Shown: positions 16,906 to 25,677 of the stretch, one piece after another
Position numbering within the stretch: the first letter of the stretch is position 1
Layout: the number at the start of each line of letters is the position of its first letter
Assembly: GCA_937921865.1 (NCBI GenBank)
Contig: CAKZWF010000071.1
Span: 1-41,400, forward strand
Source of the DNA: an uncultured Pseudomonadales bacterium
Lineage (GTDB): Bacteria > Pseudomonadota > Gammaproteobacteria > Pseudomonadales > Azotimanducaceae
DNA: 41,400 nucleotides
Reading direction: 5' to 3'
The notes under the pieces: model-generated
What the model saw: the letters and a program-made list of their open reading frames with translations, nothing else
The model's database searches: none
What the model was told of the DNA's origin: nothing
Program-made: the position numbers and the translations under genes

Positions 16906-18310
16906 GGCAGGAACACCGGCGGCTTCTCCGCTCGGCTACTTCAGCTGGACCTTCGGCCAGGGGGCACGAGACCCCTACTACATCCTGGTCATCATCTACA
17001 TCTTTTATCCGTACTTCAGCAATACTGTGGTCGGCGACCCGGTACAGGGTCAGGCCCTGATCGGCTACATCACCGCGGCGGCTGGATTGGTCCTGGCGCT
17101 CACTGCGCCTTTTCTCGGTGCTATTGCGGATAAAGACGGGCGACGCAAGCCGTGGCTCGTCGGCACGGTCGCGGTAATGTCGGTCGGTGCATTGTGCCTT
17201 TGGTTTATCGAACCCGAGGAACGTGGCTTGAGCCTCGGCCTGTCGCTGTTGATTCTGTTCATGATCAAGATCTGCTTTACGGTCTCAGAGGTCTTTCACA
17301 ACGCGATGTTGCCCTCGATCGCGCCGACCAACCGTGTCGGACTGATCTCAGGATTGGCCTTTTCGCTGGGCAATGTCGGTGGTCTTCTGCTGATGCTTTT
17401 TGTGCTACTTGCCTTCGCCATGCCAGGCACCCAGCCATGGGCGTTCCTGCCGGATGCACCACTGTTCGGAATCGATCAATCCAACCACGAACACGACCGC
17501 ATCGTCGGCCCGATCGCCGGTGTCTGGATGCTGCTGTTCATGATACCCGTACTGCTGTTTACCCCGGACGGAAAAGCGTCGACCCGTCCGATGTGGCAAC
17601 TGGCTAAAGAAGGTGTGCGGGACGTTGTGCAGACCATAAAACACGTTCGCCACTACGGGAACATTGCCCGATATCTGCTGGCCCGCATGTTTTTTATCGA
17701 TGGGATGGTGGGTGTACTGACTTTTGGTGGCGTCTACGCATCCGGCACATTCGGCTGGGATACCACCACTCTGCTTATATTCGGACTGTGCACCAGCGCC
17801 TCGGCGATGTTCGGTGCCTACGCCGGTGGGCGTCTTGACGACAGGGTTGGTTCAATCCGGGCGCTGCAGATCGCCATAACTACCAGCTCGGTCGTGCTGC
17901 TGACGCTGGTTTCCGTGCAACCGGATACCATCCTCTACGTCGTGGAAGTGGGCTCAGAACCGGCCTGGAATTCACCCTATTTTGCCACGATCCCGGAGCT
18001 CTTCTACTTCGCCACCAATCAGGTGTTCGCCATGTTCTTCGTCACCGGCCTGTCGGCATCGCGAACGCTCATGGCACGTATTGCACCACCGGAAATGGCG
18101 ACCCAGTTCTTTGGGTTGTTTGCGCTGTCCGCCACAGCGACCGCATTTCTCGCTCCTTTGCTGGTCGCGACTACAACCGCACTGTTTGAGTCTCAGAGAA
18201 TCGGCTTTGGCTCGCTGGCGCTGCTCATGATCATCGGCGCGGTCCTGCTCCTGAAGGTGAAGGAGGAACAGGCGACTGTAGCGAACACCTCCTTAGAACC
18301 CAACAGATAA
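16883..18310 (+). CDS. MFS transporter (Atg22/UMF1-like)
   Basis: A 475-residue inner-membrane permease with about twelve helices. The early sequence YFSWTFGQGARDPYYILVIIYIFYPYFSN, the GAIADKDGRRKPWL loop (MFS motif A between helices 2 and 3) and NAMLPSIAP place it near the Atg22-like branch of the major facilitator superfamily, often linked to amino acid or peptide movement. I chose the TTG at 16883 because GGGGAG lies 8 bases before it and because this start region was copied intact into the relic at 13.6 kb; the ATG at 16898 is the alternative. It leads a likely operon with the LLM, split-barrel and AhpD-like genes. Confidence 0.85.
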   Translation: MSSKVMSLAGTPAASPLGYFSWTFGQGARDPYYILVIIYIFYPYFSNTVVGDPVQGQALIGYITAAAGLVLALTAPFLGAIADKDGRRKPWLVGTVAVMSVGALCLWFIEPEERGLSLGLSLLILFMIKICFTVSEVFHNAMLPSIAPTNRVGLISGLAFSLGNVGGLLLMLFVLLAFAMPGTQPWAFLPDAPLFGIDQSNHEHDRIVGPIAGVWMLLFMIPVLLFTPDGKASTRPMWQLAKEGVRDVVQTIKHVRHYGNIARYLLARMFFIDGMVGVLTFGGVYASGTFGWDTTTLLIFGLCTSASAMFGAYAGGRLDDRVGSIRALQIAITTSSVVLLTLVSVQPDTILYVVEVGSEPAWNSPYFATIPELFYFATNQVFAMFFVTGLSASRTLMARIAPPEMATQFFGLFALSATATAFLAPLLVATTTALFESQRIGFGSLALLMIIGAVLLLKVKEEQATVANTSLEPNR

Positions 18311-18363
18311 CGTTCAAGCGGTCGACCACCCGGATTCAGATTATTCAGGGAGAAAGAACAAAC

Positions 18364-19380
18364 ATGAAAATTGGCATGATGTTGGGATTTGAAGATTCCA
18401 TAAAAACAATGACGACCATTGCTTGCGAGGCCGACCGCGCTGGCATTGACTCTCTCTACACGGTGGATGCCGGGCGCAGCGCGACGGTCACTGCAGCGGC
18501 GGTAATCAACGCGACCCAACGTGCCCAGGTAGGCACCTACATCGTCAACGCTTATGCGCGCGAGCCATGGATGACTGGCATCGAAGCCCGAGACCTCAAC
18601 GAAATCAGCGAAGGCAGATTTGTCCTGGGCATTGGCACTGGCAATCTGCATTTTAACGATCTGTATATGGGTATAGACTCGACCAGGTCTCGGGCAAAGA
18701 TGCGCGATTTCGTGAATATCGTTCGTGAGGTTGTCGTCGGTCGCGCGGCGCAAAGAGTTCGCTATCAGGGCGACGTTCATCGCATCCGGTGGCGCGCAAC
18801 CTGGGATCCCGCTTCCGCAACTCTGCCAGTCTATCTGTCTGCTTCTGGACCGAAGATGGTAAAGCTCGCCGGAGAGGTCTCAGACGGTGTTGGAATAGGA
18901 ATTATGTCGTCTGTCGAATTTGTTCGAGACATTGTAAAACCGAATGCGCGTTCCGGTGCTGAAGACGCTGGTCGTGACCCGGACGCCCTTGTTTTCCCAA
19001 CCGCAGCGACGATAAGCATCAACCAGGACATTGAAGCAGCGCGTAATGCAAGTCGCGCGGCGATCTGTAAACTTTACCACCCTATCCCGCATCCCTATTA
19101 CGACTCGCAACTTCGCCAGTTAGGGTTCAATGAGTTCGCGGATCAGGCAGCACGGTTAATGCCACTGGGAAAAATGTCGGAAGCGATGGCGTTAGTTCCG
19201 GATGAGGTTGTCGATAACATGACGATTACAGGTAACCTTGAGCAGTGCGCCGCAAGGATCAACGAGTACGAGGGCGTTGCTGATGAGCTGATTCTTGCAC
19301 GCACTGCCCAGCGCAATGATACGAAAACGATGTCTGACTATGATGAGCTGTTTGAGTTGATTGACCGGCAGCAAAAGTAG
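18364..19380 (+). CDS. LLM-class flavin/F420-dependent oxidoreductase
   Basis: A 338-residue luciferase-like TIM-barrel protein. MKIGMMLGFEDSIKTMTTIACEADRAGIDSLYTVD, the AQVGTYIVNAYAREPW strand, LNEISEGRFVLGIGTG and the LPVYLSASGPKMVKLAGEVSDGVGIG segment are typical of the F420-dependent (methylenetetrahydromethanopterin reductase-like) branch rather than true luciferases. It would carry out hydride transfer on an organic substrate. GGGAG lies upstream of the ATG. It is followed on the same strand by a split-barrel flavoprotein, which often accompanies such enzymes. Whether F420 or FMN is used cannot be read from sequence alone. Confidence 0.85.
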   Translation: MKIGMMLGFEDSIKTMTTIACEADRAGIDSLYTVDAGRSATVTAAAVINATQRAQVGTYIVNAYAREPWMTGIEARDLNEISEGRFVLGIGTGNLHFNDLYMGIDSTRSRAKMRDFVNIVREVVVGRAAQRVRYQGDVHRIRWRATWDPASATLPVYLSASGPKMVKLAGEVSDGVGIGIMSSVEFVRDIVKPNARSGAEDAGRDPDALVFPTAATISINQDIEAARNASRAAICKLYHPIPHPYYDSQLRQLGFNEFADQAARLMPLGKMSEAMALVPDEVVDNMTITGNLEQCAARINEYEGVADELILARTAQRNDTKTMSDYDELFELIDRQQK

Positions 19381-19500
19381 GCAAACGCCATCGACTGATC
19401 CTTGCCTGATTAATTCAGCCAGAACTGAGCGTCAGAGGCGCGATGAAGCTGCCGCGCTCAGCCCCCAAGGACCACTGATAAAACTGCCCGGAGACACAAC

Positions 19501-20058
19501 ATGGCATTACTGCCCCTCGCCGAAACAGCCTTTACTGCACCAACCGATCGGGACATGTTGCCGTCGGAACGCCGGCAGTTCGTGCTGACACACCGCACTT
19601 GCGTCTTCGGTTATGCACGGCAGACGGACGGTCCCGCAATGTCTGTCGTGTATTACGTACCTGACGACAGCGGAGTACTTCATGTCGCGACAATGGCTGA
19701 CCGCGCTAAGGCAAAAGCCGTGGAACGTTCGGGCAAGGTGAGCTTGTGTGTGCTGGATGAGACCTGGCCGTTTTCCTATCTCCAGGTGTATTGCGATGCG
19801 GTGATTGAGCGAGACCCTGAATTCGTGTGCGATGTAATGATGGGTGTGGGTTGGCGAATGTCCGGCTCACCGGTACCGGTCGAAGCACGCCCGCTGATTG
19901 ACAAGATGCGCGTCGAGGAAAATCGCCTGGTGCTGAAGTGCACGCCTTACGCGACCTTCGCTACCCCGCCACGCCATCTGGAAAGTAATGATCAGGAAGA
20001 GAAACTTACCCACTGGTTATCAGGCCAGGTACCCTGGTTTGCGGAAGATCCAGCCTGA
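19501..20058 (+). CDS. Pyridoxamine 5'-phosphate oxidase-like split-barrel flavoprotein
   Basis: A 185-residue protein with the PPOX/FDOR split beta-barrel pattern: RRQFVLTHRTCVFGYARQTDGPAMSVVYYVPDD, GVLHVATMADRAKAKAVERSGKVSLCVLDE and YLQVYCDAVIERDP, which in this family bind FMN or F420. Likely a cytoplasmic oxidoreductase or flavin carrier. GGAG seven bases before the ATG supports the start. It lies between the LLM enzyme and the AhpD-like gene, all rightward, so the three probably act in one oxidative pathway. The precise reaction is unknown. Confidence 0.8.
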   Translation: MALLPLAETAFTAPTDRDMLPSERRQFVLTHRTCVFGYARQTDGPAMSVVYYVPDDSGVLHVATMADRAKAKAVERSGKVSLCVLDETWPFSYLQVYCDAVIERDPEFVCDVMMGVGWRMSGSPVPVEARPLIDKMRVEENRLVLKCTPYATFATPPRHLESNDQEEKLTHWLSGQVPWFAEDPA

Positions 20059-20095
20059 GTCCGATTGAAAACAGTAGCAAGACAGAGGTAGAAAA

Positions 20096-20743
20096 ATGGC
20101 ACACATTGAACCCAGATCCCGAGAAGAGTTGCCTGAACTCCAGAAAGTCATGGCGATGGCCCAAGCGACGATGGGATTCGTGCCCAATTCAATGCTGACT
20201 ATGGCGCACATGCCGCAGCTTTCTATGGCGTTCTCTATCCTTGCAGGCGTTGTGTATGGCGCAGATCTGCGCGCCATGTTTGCGAACTATTCAGATTCTG
20301 TCCCGAAGCACTCGGGGGCAGACGAAAACCTCGATCCACAGCTCATCCAATTGATCGCGTTCTCGGTGAGTCTGAGTTCCGGATGCCGGTATTGTCAGGC
20401 ACACACCTCGCACAAACTCACCGGCGCCGGTGCGTCAGCCGAAAAGCTCAACGAACTTCTGCGCTACGAGGAAAGCGACCTGTTCACGGCAGCGGAGAAA
20501 AGCCTGATCGCGCTGGCACTCGCGGCTGGTCAAACGCCTAACGAGGCAACGCAGGCACATTTCGACAGCCTGCACCTGCACTACAGCGACCGGCAAATTG
20601 TGCAGATCGTTGCTGTGATAGCCCTCTTCGGGTTCCTGAATCGCTGGAACGACACCATGGCGACTACGCTTGAATCAGAGCCGCTGTCTTTCGCATTGGA
20701 TACGCTCAGCGCATTTAACTGGGATGTCTCTAAACACACCTGA
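20096..20743 (+). CDS. AhpD/carboxymuconolactone decarboxylase-like protein
   Basis: A 215-residue all-helical CMD-domain protein. The AhpD-type redox motif CRYCQAH (Cys97, Cys100, His103) is present in SLSSGCRYCQAHTSHKLTG, so it is expected to act as a thiol peroxidase or disulfide reductase rather than a lactone decarboxylase. The N-terminal QATMGFVPNSMLTMAHMPQL segment is typical of the peroxidase-related branch. AGAGGT precedes the ATG by six bases. Thirty-seven bases separate it from the split-barrel gene, consistent with the same transcript and with protection from peroxide made by the flavoenzymes. Confidence 0.88.
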   Translation: MAHIEPRSREELPELQKVMAMAQATMGFVPNSMLTMAHMPQLSMAFSILAGVVYGADLRAMFANYSDSVPKHSGADENLDPQLIQLIAFSVSLSSGCRYCQAHTSHKLTGAGASAEKLNELLRYEESDLFTAAEKSLIALALAAGQTPNEATQAHFDSLHLHYSDRQIVQIVAVIALFGFLNRWNDTMATTLESEPLSFALDTLSAFNWDVSKHT

Positions 20744-20902
20744 TTTCGAAGGCATGTTGCCTTGCCGGCTGGCTGTCGTGCACTGCCTGCGGGCGCTCGT
20801 GCAGGAACTGTTCACCGACTGAGATCTCAGGCAGGCATTTATCTGGAATTCGATTAGCTGGTATTTTGCTCTACACAACTCCACTTGAAACGGGAGCCAC
20901 CA

Positions 20903-21295
20903 ATGGCGGACACGCAAACACAACCAGAAGAAATGCGGCCAGGATCTGCGATTGAAGCACACGCACGATTGAATCGAATGCATGCAGAAATTCTGCGTCT
21001 GGATCTCGCCCGCAACATTCTGGAACTGGATCTGTATGGCTACACGTTGCTTGAGAACGCACAGCCTCCCGAGTTCTTCAGAGCACTGCGCAAAACTATC
21101 TTAAAGCTCGGGCGGGAAGATCTGCAGGACAACAGACGCATTCCTCTGGCGGGCAAAGACGGCGAACGCCAACGACGAGGCATGGAGTGTCGAAGGTACT
21201 GCGGAACAACCGCCGCCGGAGAAAGGGCGACCCGACCCAATGTCGGATTTCATAAACGGGAGAATGGCGAGAGGGCTACGAAGCGTCCGACATAA
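20903..21295 (+). pseudogene. Truncated PhyH-like dioxygenase fragment
   Basis: Starts at ATG 20903 with GGGAG six bases before. The first ~90 residues (AEILRLDLARNILELDLYGYTLLENAQPPEFFRALRKTILKLG...) look like the N-terminal region of PhyH-family Fe/2-oxoglutarate dioxygenases. Beyond about 21150 the frame becomes basic and unlike protein, while neighbouring frames show protein-like stretches (for example EGYEASDIILDEFSKDYG ending near 21342), suggesting several frameshifts. No HxD iron site is seen. I read it as a decayed gene. The next ~280 bases, up to the amidohydrolase stop, hold nothing I can identify. Confidence 0.45.
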
Positions 21296-21573
21296 TTCTC
21301 GATGAGTTCTCAAAGGATTACGGTCTTGAGAATCAAGATTAGCGTGACGGATACTTGGAAAGATAGCCATTCAATTCGGATTAAAGGAATCTCAGCCTGG
21401 TGCCGGGTTTTTCGTTCATCGAGAATGTCCGGGGTCAGCCATCAACGTCACCAGAACGGCTGAGATGGTCGCAAAAACTCTGCCATTCCAGGAAGGACTT
21501 CAATGTGCGATGAGGTGACTTCAGGCTGGCATATGGGCCTATTTTGACTCCATTAACCCCACACCAGACCCGT

Positions 21574-22869
21574 TCAGGATCGACCAACAGGAATCTCGAT
21601 ACCCAGCAGCCGTGCGGCATTACCGCTGAGAATCTTGGCCCGTTGTTCGTCGCTGAGCCGCCCCATCTGCCGTTCGATTGCTTCAGGTGAATGAGGCCAG
21701 GAGCCTTCCGGATGTGGATAGTCGCTGGCCCAGCAGAAATTGTCGATCAAACCGAATTCTTCCGCGATGGCCAAGCCGGAACGGTCTTCACCGAAGGTCG
21801 CAAACCCCTGCCGGTGAAAATATGTGCTCGGCAGTTCTGGCAGTTTGGGTTTGGCCCACATGTGGTGTTTACGGTAGGCCTCGTCCATGGCTTCAAGGCT
21901 CCACGACACCCAGCCAATGCCGGATTCGACAACCGCGAAGCGAAGCTTCGGATGCTGCTCACAGATACCGGACGCACACATGAGGACCAGCGGCTCCACA
22001 TTGGTGGTGCAACAGTGGGCAACGTAGTTAGCAACGGCGCCGCCCGGTCCGCGCGTAGTCGCCGGATTGCGTCCGGTGCTGACATGGAAGGTGGCGGGCA
22101 TATCGGTGTCCTCAAGCGCAGACCAGATGGGGTCAAACTCGGGTAGATTGTAGTTACGCTCTCTGGGTGGCTGGGGACCGTACACAGGCTTGTTCGGCAG
22201 GCACACGCCGCGGAAACCAAGTTTTGCAACACGCTCTATCTCAGCGACCGCAGCGGCAACATCGGTGGTGGTGATGAACGCCATGGGGTATTGGCGATCC
22301 CAGTGATCGCCGTACCAGTCGCGGGCCCAGTTGTTCCAGCCTTCACAGAACCGCATGGCTAAAGCGGGATCGTCATTGGCGATCTGCGCAGCAAGGAAGA
22401 CGGCACCCGGAAAAATAATCTCCGCATCGACGCCATCGCGAGCGTTGTCTTCAACGCGCTTACCGGCGTAGCGACCGGAGAGCAAACGCTCCAGGTCTTC
22501 GCCAGCCATCTTGGAGCGATCCAGCAGGTGAGCTGGGACTGAGGCGTCCTTTTTGTCCTGGTCTTTCTGGCTCTGAGTTTCTTTGACGAGCGAACTGTCT
22601 TTCGGCTCACGAACACCTTCCGCGCGTTCTTCGTCCATCTGCTGATCTCTGCGCGCACGGCGGTTGCGCAATTTTTCCCGCAGATCATCATCGATATAGC
22701 CCGTCATCCAATCTTTGGGCTCAATGGCGTGACAATCGGCCGAAATCACATAGAGCTTATTCGCATCGTCTGGCCGCACTGTGCGTTCCCAGCCACTGTG
22801 TCCTGGTGTCTGCGTACGCCACGCTTGCGCCGCCAGCAGCTGTGCTTCATGTTCAGATTGTGCAGTCAT
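21574..22869 (-). CDS. Amidohydrolase_2 family protein, long form
   Basis: A 431-residue TIM-barrel amidohydrolase. It has the YVISADCHAIEPKDW start (metal-site region), a charged insertion (about residues 65-120), DGVDAEIIFPG, the TFHVSTGRNPATTRGPGG loop with a barrel His, and the C-terminal CWASDYPHPEGSWPHS with the conserved Asp. It is clearly paralogous to the protein at 25677-26918 (same ISADCHAxEPKDW, HVSTGR, GEDRSGLA and DYPHxEG-WPHS blocks). It is the last gene of the leftward operon; its start overlaps the CoA-transferase stop by four bases. The reaction is unknown, probably hydrolysis or decarboxylation of a ring-cleavage or acyl product. Confidence 0.87.
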   Translation of the reverse strand: MTAQSEHEAQLLAAQAWRTQTPGHSGWERTVRPDDANKLYVISADCHAIEPKDWMTGYIDDDLREKLRNRRARRDQQMDEERAEGVREPKDSSLVKETQSQKDQDKKDASVPAHLLDRSKMAGEDLERLLSGRYAGKRVEDNARDGVDAEIIFPGAVFLAAQIANDDPALAMRFCEGWNNWARDWYGDHWDRQYPMAFITTTDVAAAVAEIERVAKLGFRGVCLPNKPVYGPQPPRERNYNLPEFDPIWSALEDTDMPATFHVSTGRNPATTRGPGGAVANYVAHCCTTNVEPLVLMCASGICEQHPKLRFAVVESGIGWVSWSLEAMDEAYRKHHMWAKPKLPELPSTYFHRQGFATFGEDRSGLAIAEEFGLIDNFCWASDYPHPEGSWPHSPEAIERQMGRLSDEQRAKILSGNAARLLGIEIPVGRS

Positions 22870-24062
22870 GTCGATTCCTTCGAATTGCTCGAGCCGGATA
22901 TCATGAGATCGGACTCAACCAGGTTATGGACTTCCTCAGCAGAGAGTTGCAACCAGTCGATGAGTACTTCCTGGTTGTGTTCACCCTGATGAGCGGCAGG
23001 TCCGCGCACGCCGGATCTGGCATGAGAAAATCGATAAGGCGAGTCAGCCATTGGCCGAGTGCCGCCAGCACGATCATCGATCTGCACCAGCATCCCACGG
23101 CTGGCAAGAGTGGGTTGTTGGTGCAGATTTCTGGGGTCCCGCACCTCCCCCCAGGGGATATCCAGGGAGTCCATTAACTCACTGAACTGCTCCAGGGTTT
23201 CGCACTGCTGGAACGTTTCGTCAATGATTGCTCGCCGGGCTGCTATTTTGGCTTCCAGGTCTGCATTGGCTGGGGTGGGATCTTGTACCAGGGCGCTTCT
23301 GAGAAGCCTTTTAAACACCAGTTTCATTTCGGGGTCAGAAGCAATGAATACGCGACCAAATGGCAGATCGAGAATCGGACCCACCACAATCGAATCGGGG
23401 ATATCTTCCAGTTCGAAATGAGCGCGATCATCTGTCGCAAAAGTCGCGTCCATCATCGACATGTCGATATGCTGGCCAACGCCGGTCTGATCCCGCAGAT
23501 GCAGCGCGGCCAGTAAGCCAATTACGCCGTGTAGTGAGGCGTTAGTATCCGCAACAGACAGAGGCAGGTCTCCAGGGGCCGACTGATTGCGCTGCGCCAG
23601 CCTGTGCATCAAGCCGACTTCAGCATGCACGACTGGAGCGTAGGATGGTCGATTGGACTCAGGACCCTCCTGTCCGAACCCGCTGATGGATAGCATGATC
23701 AGCTTCGGGTTTACCTCGCTGAGAGCGGCGTAATCGATACCCAGGCGGCCCATCACCCCAGGTCGATAGTTCTCAATGACGATGTCGGCCACTGCGACCA
23801 GCTCCTTAACGAGATCTGCAGCCCCAGCCGCACGCAGGTCGAGACAGATATTGCGTTTACCTGCGTTCTGCTGATTAAAGAAGCCGGATATGCCACGCAC
23901 CTTGCGCCCGTGAATACGGGTGCTGTCGCCAACGGGTGGCTCGACCTTGACCACGTCTGCGCCGAGGTCTGCCAGCAGACGCCCTGCAAACGGACCGGCA
24001 ACCACACGGGAGAAATCTAAAACGCGAATGCCTTCCAGCGGATACTGTTGCGACAATTCCAT
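22866..24062 (-). CDS. CaiB/BaiF (family III) CoA-transferase
   Basis: A 398-residue formyl-CoA-transferase-type enzyme that moves CoA between acids. The N-terminal LEGIRVLDFSRVVAGPFAGRLLADLGADVVKVEPP and the NAGKRNICLDLR and VIENYRPGVMGRLGIDY blocks are diagnostic. The catalytic Asp is Asp172 in LSVADTNASLHGVIGLLAAL. The start lies 11 bases after the DUF35 stop, and its own stop overlaps the following amidohydrolase start. In this operon it probably activates the substrate as its CoA thioester, or recovers CoA from a product. The specific acids are not deducible. Confidence 0.92.
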   Translation of the reverse strand: MELSQQYPLEGIRVLDFSRVVAGPFAGRLLADLGADVVKVEPPVGDSTRIHGRKVRGISGFFNQQNAGKRNICLDLRAAGAADLVKELVAVADIVIENYRPGVMGRLGIDYAALSEVNPKLIMLSISGFGQEGPESNRPSYAPVVHAEVGLMHRLAQRNQSAPGDLPLSVADTNASLHGVIGLLAALHLRDQTGVGQHIDMSMMDATFATDDRAHFELEDIPDSIVVGPILDLPFGRVFIASDPEMKLVFKRLLRSALVQDPTPANADLEAKIAARRAIIDETFQQCETLEQFSELMDSLDIPWGEVRDPRNLHQQPTLASRGMLVQIDDRAGGTRPMADSPYRFSHARSGVRGPAAHQGEHNQEVLIDWLQLSAEEVHNLVESDLMISGSSNSKEST

Positions 24063-24073
24063 ATTCTCAGCAG

Positions 24074-24478
24074 TCAGGCTTGCTTAAAAACCGGTAACAC
24101 CACGTCGCTATCATCGATTGCTTCGAAGGCGACCTGAACTGCCATGCCGACCTCCACTTCATTTGGATCGCAACCCGTTAAATTGCTGATCATGCGTGGA
24201 CCTTCTTCCAACTCTACGACTGCAATCGTGATTGGGCACTGTTCGGCGAGAACCGGGTGCGGAGCGCGGCGAGCGACTGTGTAGGTATAAATCACACCCC
24301 TGCCAGAAACCGGCTGCCATTCAAGCTGGGCGGATCCGCACTTCGGGCAACGGGCGCGCGGTGGAAAAATCCTGTCGGCACAGTCCGCGCACTGCTGTAT
24401 GACGAGCTGTTCCCTGCGGGTGGCGTCCCAGTAGGGTTGGGTAAGTTCGGTGCTGGGTGGAATCAGGCGCGCGCTCAT
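24074..24478 (-). CDS. DUF35 OB-fold/zinc-ribbon protein (ChsH2-like)
   Basis: A 134-residue protein with a zinc ribbon formed by Cys30, Cys33, Cys44 and Cys47 (QCADCADRIFPPRARCPKCGS) followed by an OB-fold (GRGVIYTYTVARRAPHP, PRMISNLTGCDPNEVEVGMAVQVAFE). In steroid side-chain degradation the DUF35 part of ChsH2 binds the Ltp2 aldolase and the acyl-CoA substrate. Here the gene overlaps the Ltp2-like thiolase by four bases, the same pairing, so I infer a thiolase-fold/DUF35 complex. It has no catalytic residues of its own in that model. Confidence 0.9.
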   Translation of the reverse strand: MSARLIPPSTELTQPYWDATRREQLVIQQCADCADRIFPPRARCPKCGSAQLEWQPVSGRGVIYTYTVARRAPHPVLAEQCPITIAVVELEEGPRMISNLTGCDPNEVEVGMAVQVAFEAIDDSDVVLPVFKQA

Positions 24479-25677
24479 CGGTCAGCTCCGAACACCAGGC
24501 CGCATTGCTCTGCGATGATGCCGCCATTGCCGTGAGCATAAGCGAGTTCGAGATCTGGAATCTGACGATCACCGGCACGGCCTTGTATCTGACGAACGGC
24601 TTCTGTCACGTGGCTCATCCCCCCGGCCATTCCGGCTTGACCAAACGACAGTTGTCCACCATGGGTGTTTATCGGGAAGTCGCCGGCAAAGGTGAGGTCA
24701 TGCGATGCGACAAATGCACCGGCTTCACCGCGCGGGCAGAAGCCGGCTTCTTCCAGGGTCAACAACACCATGATGGTGTAGCAGTCGTACAGCGAGGCCA
24801 GCCCCATGTCGCCGGGAGTGACACCCGCTTGAGCCATGGCGGCTCGCGCGGCGATCCCGACACCGGTGGCATCCAGATTCGGTGCCTGGGCGAAGGATGA
24901 ATGGGTAACAGCTTCACCCGCGCCGAGTAACCAGGCCGGCGGTTGTCTGGCGTCGGCTACTCGGTCGGCGGATGTGACCAGCAGGGCCGCAGCGCCCGCC
25001 GCAGGCATGACAATCTCCAGCATATGCAGTGGTTCGCAGATGACCTCAGAGGCGAGGACATCGTCGATGCTGAGGGGTTGGTCATGAAATATCGCGGCGG
25101 GATTGGCATTGGCGTTGATGCGCTGATCGACAGCGACTTTAGCGCGCTGTTCATCGGTGAGACCGTACTCGTGCGTGTAGCGCGTCGCCAGCATAGCGTA
25201 GCCGACGTTGGCACCGATCATGCCATAGGGGTAATCAAATTCTGCCTGGGGAGAACGATCGTAGCTCGGATGAATCGACCGGGGTGTGCGAGGTGAGTCA
25301 GACTGAGCACTGCCACGAGAGGTTCTTCTGCGGCGACGGGTGCCGGTGAGACACAGACAGCTTGTACATTGTCCCGACTGAATGGCTGCGGCGGCGCGCC
25401 AGACCATACCGGCACCCGTTGCACCGCCCAGATCTACGACCTCAGCAAAAGTCGGCTGCAGGCCCAGGAATTCGGCGACTGTTGCCGGCACGAAACCCGG
25501 CAAGCCGCCGATCGGATGCACGATAAGGCCATCAACGTCAGACAGAGAAAAACCCGCGTCTTGCACGGCGTCGACGGCGACCCCGCTGAGAAGCTCTAAG
25601 ATGGTTTCCTCCCCCGTGTATCGTGTCGGAGGACGTTCGGCGACGCCAACCACTGCTGCGGCTCCGCGCAGAGACAT
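24475..25677 (-). CDS. Thiolase-fold lipid-transfer protein (Ltp2/SCP-X-like)
   Basis: A 400-residue thiolase-superfamily protein of the non-decarboxylating lipid-transfer branch. VVGVAERPPT, the DLGGATGAGMVWRAAAAIQSGQC region without the usual thiolase nucleophile Cys, the C-terminal NTHGGQLSFGQAGMAGGMSHVTEA and YAHGNGGIIAEQCGLV are typical. Members with DUF35 partners act as retro-aldolases that cut acyl-CoA side chains (Ltp2 in cholesterol catabolism). The ATG at 25677 overlaps the upstream amidohydrolase stop by one base (TGATG); a TTG one codon earlier is possible. An Arg-rich insertion (TRRRRRTSRGS) is unusual. The substrate could be a steroid, terpenoid or aromatic acyl-CoA. Confidence 0.85.
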   Translation of the reverse strand: MSLRGAAAVVGVAERPPTRYTGEETILELLSGVAVDAVQDAGFSLSDVDGLIVHPIGGLPGFVPATVAEFLGLQPTFAEVVDLGGATGAGMVWRAAAAIQSGQCTSCLCLTGTRRRRRTSRGSAQSDSPRTPRSIHPSYDRSPQAEFDYPYGMIGANVGYAMLATRYTHEYGLTDEQRAKVAVDQRINANANPAAIFHDQPLSIDDVLASEVICEPLHMLEIVMPAAGAAALLVTSADRVADARQPPAWLLGAGEAVTHSSFAQAPNLDATGVGIAARAAMAQAGVTPGDMGLASLYDCYTIMVLLTLEEAGFCPRGEAGAFVASHDLTFAGDFPINTHGGQLSFGQAGMAGGMSHVTEAVRQIQGRAGDRQIPDLELAYAHGNGGIIAEQCGLVFGADR